59,541 nucleotides of DNA from an uncultured Lachnospiraceae bacterium (lineage in GTDB: Bacteria > Bacillota > Clostridia > Lachnospirales > Lachnospiraceae). Below are positions 1-8,238 of this stretch, piece by piece. The translations under genes were made by a program, and so were the position numbers. Under the pieces are notes generated by a model. It was not told the origin of the DNA. It worked only from the letters and a program-made list of their open reading frames with translations, and did no database searches. Positions within the stretch are counted from its first letter, which is position 1; the number at the start of each line of letters is the position of its first letter. Location of the stretch: positions 1 through 59,541 of the forward strand of contig CAJUBP010000029.1 of assembly GCA_910584585.1 (NCBI GenBank), read 5' to 3'.

Positions 1-106
1 TCCCATCTTCCGTCCACCCAACAGTCACGCGCGCCCGCCAAGGCTTGCGCCTGTTCCCTTTCATCTTAACAACATTCCCTGAGCCATTCGCCCTTCTCAT
101 TGCCAT
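1..106 (-). CDS. Tyrosine recombinase/integrase, N-terminal 35 codons (runs off left edge)
   Basis: The reverse strand opens with ATG at 106 (second in-frame ATG at 100), preceded by a near-perfect GAAGGAGGTC ribosome site. The 35 visible residues contain RRANGSGNV and RRKPWRARVTVGWT, a pattern I recognise from the arm-DNA-binding N-terminus of tyrosine site-specific integrases of Firmicute mobile elements. The catalytic domain lies outside the window, so activity and completeness cannot be judged. Its presence suggests a mobile element to the left whose integrase end faces this window. An unrelated small DNA-binding protein is the alternative. Confidence 0.6.
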   Translation of the reverse strand, partial: MAMRRANGSGNVVKMKGNRRKPWRARVTVGWTEDG

Positions 107-560
107 AACAAAGACCTCCTTCAAAAATAACGCCGCTGCCAGTTTGGAAGGAATCTGTAGTGCAGGATACTATCGGCGGGACTGCCTTAAAACACCCCCA
201 TATAATTCAAAATAGAATATCCGCCTTAAAACAAAGTATCCTTACAACTCATAAAACAAAAAAAGAGTCCCCTCCCAAAACAGGCAAACAGAAATGTAAA
301 ACCACATCTGCTATAGCCTGTATTGGAAGGAAACTCCCACATGAAGCAACTCACCCATATCAAACAGCCAAAAAACTGCCTCCGATAACCAAACGGCAAA
401 ATGGACTGTCTGACGGCAAAACCGCCCGCCTTATGGGTCTTGTGTCTTGTGTGACTTGTCCCTGAGTCTTGTGTGTGTCATGCGCGTGTCTTGCGGAGCA
501 AAATCCAGCCTGTCCCACGCCGTCCCTGGGCGTCAGGAATGCCCATTTTATAGGGTTTTC
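107..560. other. Gene-poor stretch
   Basis: I see no convincing gene here. A plus-strand frame of 101 codons (160-465) has no ribosome site and a lysine/threonine-rich composition unlike the neighbours. Positions 438-490 contain irregular microrepeats of GTCTTGTGT type, and 525-545 holds a short GGGC/GCCC hairpin. The stretch probably contains the promoter of the truncated integrase and the 3' region of the GGGtGRT gene, but no element stands out. Confidence 0.5.
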
Positions 561-1571
561 TTAGAACTTTCCGGCTTTTGCGGCTTCCTCGATGGAAACT
601 GCAACCGCAACAGTAGCTCCAACCATCGGGTTATTGCCCATTCCGATTAATCCCATCATTTCCACATGAGCCGGCACGGAAGAGGAACCTGCGAACTGTG
701 CGTCTGAATGCATACGTCCCATAGTATCTGTCATACCGTAGGAAGCCGGTCCTGCTGCCATGTTGTCAGGATGAAGAGTACGTCCTGTACCGCCGCCGGA
801 TGCAACAGAGAAGTATTTCTTGCCCTGCTCATTGCATTCTTTCTTATATGTACCTGCTACCGGATGCTGGAAACGGGTAGGATTGGTGGAATTGCCGGTG
901 ATAGAAACACCCACGTTTTCATGATGCATAATTGCAACGCCTTCCTGAACGTCGTCTGCACCGTAACACTTTACAGTTGCGCGGAGTCCGTCAGAATATG
1001 GTTTTTCGTAAACTACGTTCAATTTTGCTTCTTTATAGTCATATTTTGTCTCAACAAAAGTAAAACCGTTGATACGGGAAATAATCTGCGCTGCGTCTTT
1101 TCCAAGACCGTTTAAGATAACCCGCAGAGGTTTCTGGCGAACTTTGTTGGCCTTCTCAGCGATGCCGATGGCGCCTTCCGCAGCTGCAAAGGATTCATGG
1201 CCTGCCAGGAAACAGAAACACTCTGTCTCTTCTTCCAGCAGCATCTTGCCCAGATTGCCATGGCCAAGACCTACTTTTCTGTGGTCTGCAACAGAACCGG
1301 GAATACAGAATGCCTGAAGCCCTTCTCCGATTGCCGCTGCTGCGTCTGCCGCTCTCTTTGCGCCTTTTTTGATTGCAATTGCCGCGCCTACGGTGTATGC
1401 CCAGCATGCATTCTCAAAACAAATCGGCTGGATCTTTTTTACCTGTTCGTACACATCAAGTCCAGCATCTTTGGTGATTTTCTCAGCTTCTTCTACGGAG
1501 CTGATTCCATAGTTATTTAAAACAGAATTGATCTGGTCAATTCTTCTTTCATATGATTCAAATAAAGCCAT
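561..1571 (-). CDS. GGGtGRT-family protein
   Basis: This 336-residue protein carries the signature stretch GGGTGRTLHPDNMAAGP in its C-terminal third, for which the family is named, followed by several glycine-rich turns. No signal peptide or membrane segment is visible, so it should be cytoplasmic. The start is supported by AGGAGG eight bases upstream of the ATG. It lies 45 bp downstream of a NifU-like scaffold gene on the same strand, so the two are probably co-transcribed. The family has no established biochemical role that I know of; pairing with an Fe-S scaffold homologue suggests metallocluster or redox work, which is inference. Family assignment is firm, function is open. Confidence 0.85.
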   Translation of the reverse strand: MALFESYERRIDQINSVLNNYGISSVEEAEKITKDAGLDVYEQVKKIQPICFENACWAYTVGAAIAIKKGAKRAADAAAAIGEGLQAFCIPGSVADHRKVGLGHGNLGKMLLEEETECFCFLAGHESFAAAEGAIGIAEKANKVRQKPLRVILNGLGKDAAQIISRINGFTFVETKYDYKEAKLNVVYEKPYSDGLRATVKCYGADDVQEGVAIMHHENVGVSITGNSTNPTRFQHPVAGTYKKECNEQGKKYFSVASGGGTGRTLHPDNMAAGPASYGMTDTMGRMHSDAQFAGSSSVPAHVEMMGLIGMGNNPMVGATVAVAVSIEEAAKAGKF

Positions 1572-1616
1572 TTGAAATGTCCTCCTATCTTTTTGACAAC
1601 GGTACTTAACTTCAGG

Positions 1617-2309
1617 CTACTCTGCCCGCGGATCGATAATCTTAGCTGCGTCTGCCACACGTCCATACTGGCCTTTTGCTTTCTCCCATGCGGTGTTAGG
1701 ATCATCACCTTTTTTGATAAAGTCGGTCATTTTGCCAAGGCTTACAAACTGATATCCGATCACTTCATTGTCAGCGTCCAAAGCAATGCCGGTTACGTAA
1801 CCTTCTGCCATTTCAAGATAACGAACGCCCTTTTCCTTCGTTGCATACATCGTACCAACCTGGGAACGAAGCCCTTTTCCTAAGTCTTCCAGACCAGCTC
1901 CTACTGCCAGTCCGTCATCAGAAAATGCACTCTGGGTACGTCCATACACAATCTGCAAAAACAGTTCTCTCATAGCTGTGTTAATCGCATCGCAGACAAG
2001 GTCTGTATTCAATGCTTCCAGGATTGTCTTTCCCTGCAGAATCTCTGCTGCCATAGCCGCGGAATGAGTCATGCCGGAGCATCCGATTGTCTCTACCAAA
2101 GCTTCCTCAATCACGCCATTTTTTACATTCAGTGAGAGCTTACATGCGCCCTGCTGGGGAGCACACCAGCCTATTCCATGGGTAAAACCGGAAATGTCCT
2201 CAATTTTCTTGGAATGCACCCATTTTCCTTCTTCTGGAATGGGAGCTGGTTCATGTTTTGCGCCCTTGGCTACCGGACACATGTTTTCGACTTCCTTCGT
2301 GTAAATCAT
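1617..2309 (-). CDS. NifU/IscU-like iron-sulfur cluster scaffold protein
   Basis: The 230-residue product has the NifU N-terminal fold signature TIGCSGMTHSAAMAAEILQGKT, aligning with the second cluster-cysteine region of IscU. An earlier APQQGACKLSLN segment replaces the usual APACGD motif. Other cysteines lie at the N-terminus (CPVAKG) and in LVCDAI. It is longer than IscU (about 130 residues), with an extra C-terminal half that continues past the scaffold domain. I start at the ATG at 2309, which follows AAAGGAGTC, rather than an upstream codon at 2381. It precedes the GGGtGRT gene in an apparent two-gene operon. No IscS-type cysteine desulfurase is adjacent, so it may be a specialised scaffold and not the housekeeping one. 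Confidence 0.85.
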   Translation of the reverse strand: MIYTKEVENMCPVAKGAKHEPAPIPEEGKWVHSKKIEDISGFTHGIGWCAPQQGACKLSLNVKNGVIEEALVETIGCSGMTHSAAMAAEILQGKTILEALNTDLVCDAINTAMRELFLQIVYGRTQSAFSDDGLAVGAGLEDLGKGLRSQVGTMYATKEKGVRYLEMAEGYVTGIALDADNEVIGYQFVSLGKMTDFIKKGDDPNTAWEKAKGQYGRVADAAKIIDPRAE

Positions 2310-2510
2310 TTTAAGACTCCTTTCAATGTATACATTATTTGATGGCCGCGGCCTCATCTTGCGGCAGGTCCGGCGGCACATGCTTCACATGTTAAAACAT
2401 TGTTATGCATTTAACATTCTTACCCATATTTAACCATATTTTGACTAATTAGTCCAGTGTTTTCCACAGAATTTTTCACTAAAGTCTCCTGTCTTGTTAC
2501 TTTTCATGCT

Positions 2511-2808
2511 CATGCCAATCCCCCGCTGATTGGCATGGAGCCAGTACCGTTCTGGAGCCAAAGGGACTACCCTCGCCGAAGGCGATTTTAAATGGCAGTC
2601 CCGGTTACAATCCACGCCCAGATATAATAAAAACATTATAAAATCTGGCATGGATGTGAATTGTAACTAACTATTCAGCCTTCGGCTCCATAGTTACGGA
2701 ATCCGGCCTATTCCAGTTTGCCTTCGGCAAAGAGGCCGGATTCTTCTCAACCATTCCACATTCTCACGGACTTTGCAGCAAGTGCAAAGTTCTGGGCTGA
2801 ACTGTTAC
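2511..2808. repeat. Compound nested-hairpin repeat, family 1 copy A (two inverted units)
   Basis: The stretch between the NifU-like gene and the ABC permease gene is almost wholly palindromic. Hairpins: 2511-2520 with 2528-2537 (10 bp); 2563-2568 with 2597-2602, enclosing TCGCC/GGCGA; 2604-2611 with 2660-2667; 2663-2669 with 2691-2697, enclosing AGCC/GGCT; 2703-2709 with 2733-2739, enclosing TTTGCC/GGCAAA; 2770-2777 with 2783-2790. The right part (about 2680-2808), read on the minus strand, aligns with the element at 21262-21417, and the left part is the same module in opposite orientation. No ORF is credible here. Confidence 0.8.
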
Positions 2809-2824
2809 CCAAATCCTGCCGTAT

Positions 2825-4411
2825 TTATTCCAGAACTTCCATCTTTGTAAAGGAAACAGAGGCCGCTGCAGCCCCGGCAAAGGTCAGAAGCCCCATCACT
2901 GCAATCATGGCGGCAAAGCCGGCCTCTACGGAAATCACTATCCCGGCCGCAATGGCTGCAATCATGGCAATCACCATGGCAAGTCCCTGAAACAGCACTT
3001 TCACAAGGTTGCGCCCGGCGCTGCCCAGAATATTTCCAATCAAAGCGTCCGCCAGCATCCCGTAGTAAAGGCGGTTTGCCTGGAGGCAGACATACAAAAG
3101 AACCGTAAGCACGGCAAGCGCCGGGCCGATTCCCAATACCGCCGCTCCCGGCAGAGTGATGAGAATCCCGTCCGCAATTGCCCGGAAATGTTCGATTTTT
3201 GTCGCGTACCACATTTTTTTCAGGGGAGTGTCCGGGATCAGATAAGTGTAAGGATTCTCCAGTTCCTTGGACCATTTGGTGGCATAGCCGCTGAAAATAA
3301 ACGTCACGTAACTGGCCACTCCGGGGATAATAAAGATTTTGCCCGGCCCAAATTCACGTACTGCGTCGTTAAAATAACCTACGGCACCAATGAGGATCCC
3401 AAGGCCCAGACACAGCAGCGTATTCCATCCGAAAATAAAGGTGGGATTTTTCTTATACTCCAGCATCTGCCGGAAATAAATTGCTTTGGCGTAAGAGCCC
3501 TTGTATTCCACGGAGGCCTGCCGGAACTTCCGGTGTTTTTCCAGCCAGGGAACCGAGGCCACGCCCTTTTTCTGCTTCTCTCTTCTGGTTTGATATTCGT
3601 CTGCGAACTTCATAGCGTCTTCATAATATTCGCCTGTGCATTTCATTCTCCAGGCCGCCAGAAACATCAGAATCGTAGAAACCAGAAACAGGATCATGCC
3701 GATGAGATTCACTGTATCCATTCCCAGAAAAATCAGCCGGATTACCGCCACATTCCAGCCTACCACCGGAACCATCTGTATTACTGGCATGGCAAAAAAC
3801 TCCTGCAAAAGCCGAAAAGAAGGCTCCCGGGTAATCATCAGATACGCGGCGATTGCCACCATCACTCCCATAAACAGGTACATTGCCATAACAAGGCCTT
3901 TGAAAAATTTTCCGGACAGCTTTTCATTGCCGTAACAGAAAATAATGGCTGACGCCTCCAAAATGCTTTCAAATACGACGAAAAACAGAAAATATACCAA
4001 TACCTGCCCAATGCCGGCGTCAAACCACATCAGGCCCGCCGCAGCAATCACAACACCCAAAATAATATTTACGGCAAAAGATTTCACTCCTGCAAACATC
4101 AGCACCATTTTCGGGCTTACCGGAGCAGAAAAGACAAAATGCACCTCACTGGGACGAAACAGCAGCCCTCTGCGCTTGGCATAGCTGACCAGGTTGGCCG
4201 GAATCAGCCAGAACACAGCGATAGACAGAATTGTCACCAGATTTTCCGAAGAATTAAAGCTGCCCTCTTGGATTATCATGTGAAAACTGTTATAAATCAT
4301 TACAACATAGAGCAGAATAAAAACTCCCATAATATAGGTAACCGGGCGCTTCAGCGCCTTTTTGATCCGGTTGGCAATTGTTCTCTGATACAGGTAAATT
4401 AATCCTCTCAT
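2825..4411 (-). CDS. ABC exporter permease subunit
   Basis: A 528-residue polytopic membrane protein with roughly ten to twelve hydrophobic segments in two clusters, the first after a basic N-terminus (TIANRIKKALKRP), and a cytoplasmic loop rich in charged residues near the middle. It matches the layout of putative ABC exporter proteins of Firmicutes that pair with a single ATPase. Its ATG overlaps the ATPase stop by four bases (ATGA), implying translational coupling. No substrate-binding protein is nearby, as expected for an exporter. The substrate cannot be inferred. The 3' end abuts the family 1 hairpin element, which may help terminate the transcript. Confidence 0.85.
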   Translation of the reverse strand: MRGLIYLYQRTIANRIKKALKRPVTYIMGVFILLYVVMIYNSFHMIIQEGSFNSSENLVTILSIAVFWLIPANLVSYAKRRGLLFRPSEVHFVFSAPVSPKMVLMFAGVKSFAVNIILGVVIAAAGLMWFDAGIGQVLVYFLFFVVFESILEASAIIFCYGNEKLSGKFFKGLVMAMYLFMGVMVAIAAYLMITREPSFRLLQEFFAMPVIQMVPVVGWNVAVIRLIFLGMDTVNLIGMILFLVSTILMFLAAWRMKCTGEYYEDAMKFADEYQTRREKQKKGVASVPWLEKHRKFRQASVEYKGSYAKAIYFRQMLEYKKNPTFIFGWNTLLCLGLGILIGAVGYFNDAVREFGPGKIFIIPGVASYVTFIFSGYATKWSKELENPYTYLIPDTPLKKMWYATKIEHFRAIADGILITLPGAAVLGIGPALAVLTVLLYVCLQANRLYYGMLADALIGNILGSAGRNLVKVLFQGLAMVIAMIAAIAAGIVISVEAGFAAMIAVMGLLTFAGAAAASVSFTKMEVLE

Positions 4412-5109
4412 TCTGACTCACCGCCTCCTGTAATCCGGAAAAACAATTCCTCAATATCCGCGTCCTCTGCCTGCTCCCTGGTAAATGTGCCTATAATTTT
4501 TCCCTGTTCCATAATAAACATCACGTCCCACAGCTCTTTCACCATTTCCAGCATATGGGTACTGATCAATACGGTCACTCCCCGTTCCTTCAGTTCCAGC
4601 ACCACTTCCTTCAATTCCTTGATGGCCGCCGGGTCCAGCCCCACCATAGGTTCATCCAGAAGTATTACTTTTGGCTGGATCGCAAGGGCGCAGCAGATGC
4701 TTACTTTCTGCATCATGCCTTTGGAGAGTTCATTCCCTAACTTTTTCTGTTTATCCTCCAGTTCAAAACGGGCCAGAAGCTGTTCCACTTCCTCATCCGT
4801 AATGGGCGAATTGTAGGCTCGCCGCACATATTCAATATGCTCCCGCACCGTTAACGCGTCAAACATGGCCGGCATTTCCGGCACATAGGCAAAGATCCGC
4901 TTGGCTTCCAGAGTCCTTGCCGGCATCTGCTCAATGCCCACGCCGCCTTCGTAGCGCAAAAGCCCTGCAATGCTTTTGATTATTGTGGACTTTCCGGCGC
5001 CGTTGGGACCCAGCAGAATCCCCACCTGGCCGCCTGGGACCGTAAAGCTTACGTGATCTACAGCCAGGTAATGTCCGTATTTTTTCGTCAAATTTTGAAT
5101 TTCTAACAT
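4408..5109 (-). CDS. ABC transporter ATP-binding protein
   Basis: A 233-residue nucleotide-binding subunit. Walker A is GPNGAGKST, the signature-region equivalent is NELSKGMMQKVSI, Walker B is VILLDEPMVGLD, and the switch histidine is in ISTHMLEM. The signature begins LSKGM rather than LSGGQ, a common variant in exporter ATPases of this class. AAAGGAG precedes the ATG. It is coupled to the downstream permease by a 4-bp overlap, so the two should form one complex. The beta-helix gene lies 50 bp upstream and could share the transcript. Confidence 0.92.
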   Translation of the reverse strand: MLEIQNLTKKYGHYLAVDHVSFTVPGGQVGILLGPNGAGKSTIIKSIAGLLRYEGGVGIEQMPARTLEAKRIFAYVPEMPAMFDALTVREHIEYVRRAYNSPITDEEVEQLLARFELEDKQKKLGNELSKGMMQKVSICCALAIQPKVILLDEPMVGLDPAAIKELKEVVLELKERGVTVLISTHMLEMVKELWDVMFIMEQGKIIGTFTREQAEDADIEELFFRITGGGESE

Positions 5110-5159
5110 AACCCACTCTCCTTTATCTTCTGTTTTTCTGTATGCCTGCCAGAAAAATT

Positions 5160-5822
5160 TTATGCCTTTTCCACAATGTCATTTTTCTTTTTATAAATGG
5201 AATTGGCAGGAACCACGCCTCTCACCATGGAAAGGGGATAAATATTGCTGGATTTTCCGATTACGGTTCCCGGATTCAGGACGCTGTTGCAGCCCACCTC
5301 CACTTCATCTCCCAGCATTGCCCCGAATTTCTTCAGTCCGGTGGCGATTTCCTCTTCCCCCTTTACTACAACCAGGGTTTTGTCGGACTTCACGTTTGAA
5401 GTAATGGAACCGGCTCCCATATGCGCTTTAAAGCCCAGAATGGAGTCTCCCACATAATTGTAATGAGGAACCTGAACTTTATTGAACAATACCACATTTT
5501 TCAATTCAGTGGAATTGCCCACCACCGCTCCCTTTCCCACAATGGCGTTTCCGCGGATAAAAGCGCAGTGGCGCACCTCTGCTTCTTCGTCGATAATTAA
5601 AGGACCGTTCAGACTGGCAGTGGGGGCAACTTTGGCTGATTTGGCAATCCAGATGTTTTCCCCTTTTTTCTCATATTTTTCCGGGTCCAGTTTTTCTCCC
5701 AGCCGGCAGATAAAGCCGCTGATTTTCGGCAGCGCCTCCCAGGGATAAGTCAAATCCTGAAACAAATCTGCCGCGATTGTCTCTGATAATGTGTATAAGC
5801 TGCTGATTTTACATGTTTCCAT
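5160..5822 (-). CDS. Left-handed beta-helix nucleotidyl/acyltransferase-like protein
   Basis: This 220-residue protein is dominated by hexapeptide repeats typical of left-handed parallel beta-helices (for example IAKSAKVAPTA, LIIDEEAEV, FIRGNAIVG, CNSVLNPGTVIG). Such domains form the acyltransferase half of GlmU and related sugar-nucleotide enzymes. The N-terminal 60 residues do not contain the GlmU pyrophosphorylase loop, so although homologues are often labelled UDP-N-acetylglucosamine pyrophosphorylase, that activity is not supported by what is visible. AGAGGAA precedes the ATG. It precedes the ABC pair on the same strand. Substrate unknown. Confidence 0.75.
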   Translation of the reverse strand: METCKISSLYTLSETIAADLFQDLTYPWEALPKISGFICRLGEKLDPEKYEKKGENIWIAKSAKVAPTASLNGPLIIDEEAEVRHCAFIRGNAIVGKGAVVGNSTELKNVVLFNKVQVPHYNYVGDSILGFKAHMGAGSITSNVKSDKTLVVVKGEEEIATGLKKFGAMLGDEVEVGCNSVLNPGTVIGKSSNIYPLSMVRGVVPANSIYKKKNDIVEKA

Positions 5823-5867
5823 TTTGTTTTCCTCTTTTCTTAAAATATGATTTTATACATTAAATGC

Positions 5868-5995
5868 GTTTTCACTGCCGCAATGATTTCGCCTATTGTA
5901 CTTTCACTATTGCAATGATTTCGCCTATTGTACTTTCACTATTGCAATGACTTCGCCTATTGTCTTTTTACTGCGGCAATGAGTTCGCCTGCTGT
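5868..5995. repeat. Four tandem 32-bp repeats covering the topB stop codon
   Basis: The motif GCAATGA recurs at 5880, 5912, 5944 and 5976, exactly 32 bp apart, inside units that share GCCTATTGTACTTTCACT-like flanks. The rightmost unit (5964-5995) encodes the last topB codons and its stop (5968-5970). The other three are non-coding copies downstream of the gene. Units 2 and 3 are nearly identical; units 1 and 4 are more divergent. The period is not a multiple of three. There are no unique spacers, so this is not a CRISPR array. Confidence 0.95.
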
Positions 5996-8166
5996 GTTTT
6001 CCCTCTGCTTTTAGGCGCTTTCTCTTTTGCCTTTTCTTTTTGATCTTTCGCATTTTTATAATAAGAAGAAGCCTGCTGAAAATACCCCCGCAGCGCGTAC
6101 TGGTTATTCAGCCCCAGCACGCCGCTGGTGCGGCTTCTTACAAAATGCTCCAGTTTGGCCATATATTCCTGGGGAGTGATGCTGCCTTCCGCCACATAAG
6201 TAAGCCCCTTTTCCCAGCTTGCAGTTAACTCAGGATTTAACAAAGAACGAATAGACGCATTTACCACGTCATATATCATTTCACCCAGCAAAGTAGGCGT
6301 AATCACCTGAGTCTTCTTATTCAGGGCCAGATATTTATTGTTCACCAGCTTTTTCAGAATTTCCGCCCTGGTGGCGCTGGTGCCGATTCCGCTCCCTTTG
6401 ATCTGGGCCCGGAGTTCTTCATCTTCAATTAACTGGCCGGCGTTTTCCATAGCCAGAATCATGGAGCCGGAATTGTAGCGTTTGGGCGGGGAAGTCTCTC
6501 CCTCCCTGATGTTTAATTCCTTCACCGGAAGCTGCATGCCCTTTTTCAGAGAGGACAGCGCTTCCATTAAGTTTTTGTCACAGGAAGTCTCTCCGGCTCC
6601 GGAACCATTGGATTCTGATTCTTTTGCCTCTGGCTGATCCGCTGATTTTTTCCTCTGAAAGGAATAATTCATAACTTTCAGATAACCGGGATCTTCCAGC
6701 ACTTTAAAAGAAGCAAAGAATTTCTCTGATTTTTCCTCCGGGCCTCTGCCGGCATGTTCGGGAGAACTTTCTCTGAAATGATCGGGGGATTTTCTCTCTG
6801 AACCGGCAATTTTCATGCTGGTTACCAGATTGATCTTCCGGTAAACCGCCGGCGGAAAAAAGATTCCCAGAAACCGCCGCACAATGGTCTCATACACATG
6901 CAGCGCGGTTTGATTCAAACCGGAGATTGCGGAAAATCCCTGACCGGTGGGAATAATTGCGTAATGATCGGTAATCTGCTTATCGTTGACATAACGGGTC
7001 TTCGCAATTTTCTTATGGCTTCCTCCCGCTAAAATTTCTTCGGCAAATCCTTTTACCGACGGAATGTTCTTCAGCCCTCCGATATTTTTATGAATCTCTT
7101 TTGCCACAGCCGTTGACAGGACTCTGGCGTCGGTTCTGGGATAAGTCACCAGTTTCTTCTCGTATAATTCCTGAACGATCTGCAAAGTCTGATCCGGGCT
7201 GATTTTAAACAATCTGGAGCAGTCATTCTGCAGTTCTGCCAGGTTATACAGAAGGGGCGGATTCTTATTTTCCTTTTTCTTCTCTATGGAACAAATAACT
7301 GCCGTCAGTTTTCCAGGTTCATATTGTGAAATTATGTCTTGAATTAATTTTTCTGCATCCTTGCGCTCTTTAAAGCCATTTTCTTTATATAATTTAGGAG
7401 ACTGAAAGTATTCAGAGCCCTCCACCGCCCGCCATTCTCCCTCCACGGCGTTTCCCTTAAGCTCCAGGGTATTGAGCACCCGGTAAAAAGGCGTTTTAAC
7501 AAATTCCCGGATCTCTCGTTCCCTGCGCACCACCATGCCCTGCACGCAGGTCATCACCCGGCCTACGCTGACTACCGTATATTTGGTCCTCAGAAAATTC
7601 GAAATGGCATTGCCGTATTTCAGGGTCAGCAAACGAGAAAAATTGATGCCCATCAGATAGTCTTCTTTCGCCCTCAGATAAGCGGATTCACAGAGATTAT
7701 CATACTCGGACAAATCCTTCGCTTCCCGGATCCCCCGCAGAATCTCTTCTTCTGTCTGCGAATCAATCCATACCCTGCGCCGCGTTTTCCCTTTGACCCT
7801 GGCCTGGCGCTCCACCAGACGGTAAATATATTCTCCTTCCCTTCCGGAGTCGGTGCACACATAAATGGTATCCACATCTTTCCGGTTCAGAAGCCCCGCC
7901 ACAATCTTATATTGTTTCTTCACACCCGGTATCACTTCATACTTAAATTCTTCAGGAAGAAAGGGCAGCGTGGCAAGGCTCCATTTCTTATATTTCTCAT
8001 CGTAAACCTCCGGGTAACTCATGGTTACCAGATGCCCGACACACCAGGTAATCACAGCCTCCCCGGATTCCATGTATCCGTCATAACTTTTTAAATCCAG
8101 TTTTAATGCTTTGGCAAATTCACGCGCCACACTTGGTTTTTCTGCTATGTATAAAGCTTTCGCCAT
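5968..8166 (-). CDS. topB: DNA topoisomerase III
   Basis: A 732-residue type IA topoisomerase. The Toprim domain starts at once (ALYIAEKPSVAREFAKAL) and continues with the acidic motif CTDSGREGEYIYR. The active-site tyrosine is in LVTYPRTDAR. The clamp and linker regions follow, and the C-terminus is a basic tail (KEKAKEKAPKSRGK). An approximately 80-residue hydrophilic, serine/glutamate-rich stretch interrupts the second half (around PDHFRESSPEHAGRGPEEK and ESESNGSGAG) and looks like a disordered insertion. I use the ATG at 8166, nine bases after AGGA, not the TTG at 8175. Its ribosome-site region is duplicated just upstream (8157-8238). TopB decatenates DNA; copies also occur on mobile elements, but no conjugation genes accompany this one. 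Confidence 0.93.
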   Translation of the reverse strand: MAKALYIAEKPSVAREFAKALKLDLKSYDGYMESGEAVITWCVGHLVTMSYPEVYDEKYKKWSLATLPFLPEEFKYEVIPGVKKQYKIVAGLLNRKDVDTIYVCTDSGREGEYIYRLVERQARVKGKTRRRVWIDSQTEEEILRGIREAKDLSEYDNLCESAYLRAKEDYLMGINFSRLLTLKYGNAISNFLRTKYTVVSVGRVMTCVQGMVVRREREIREFVKTPFYRVLNTLELKGNAVEGEWRAVEGSEYFQSPKLYKENGFKERKDAEKLIQDIISQYEPGKLTAVICSIEKKKENKNPPLLYNLAELQNDCSRLFKISPDQTLQIVQELYEKKLVTYPRTDARVLSTAVAKEIHKNIGGLKNIPSVKGFAEEILAGGSHKKIAKTRYVNDKQITDHYAIIPTGQGFSAISGLNQTALHVYETIVRRFLGIFFPPAVYRKINLVTSMKIAGSERKSPDHFRESSPEHAGRGPEEKSEKFFASFKVLEDPGYLKVMNYSFQRKKSADQPEAKESESNGSGAGETSCDKNLMEALSSLKKGMQLPVKELNIREGETSPPKRYNSGSMILAMENAGQLIEDEELRAQIKGSGIGTSATRAEILKKLVNNKYLALNKKTQVITPTLLGEMIYDVVNASIRSLLNPELTASWEKGLTYVAEGSITPQEYMAKLEHFVRSRTSGVLGLNNQYALRGYFQQASSYYKNAKDQKEKAKEKAPKSRGKTQQANSLPQ

Positions 8167-8238
8167 AAATTCCAATCCTGCTTTCTGTCTGTTTTAGACT
8201 TTCGCCGGAAATTTTAATCCTGCTTTCTGTCTGTTTTA
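8157..8238. repeat. Two direct 40-bp repeats (42-bp period) spanning ATPase stop to topB start
   Basis: Segments 8157-8196 and 8199-8238 match at about 36 of 40 positions. The right copy contains the stop codon of the upstream ATPase gene. The left copy contains the topB ribosome site and its start codon. In the right copy the position of the topB ATG reads CCG, so only one copy can initiate. The junction between the two genes has therefore been duplicated, with the start retained once. Confidence 0.9.

Noticed and set aside
160..465. 101-codon plus-strand frame
   Set aside because: No ribosome site, Lys/Thr-rich low-information sequence, no family resemblance.
2445..2651. 68-codon minus-strand frame
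   Set aside because: Inside the family 1 repeat copy A.
5868..5995. CRISPR-like array of 32-bp repeats
   Set aside because: Units are contiguous with no unique spacers and one unit encodes the topB C-terminus; no cas genes.
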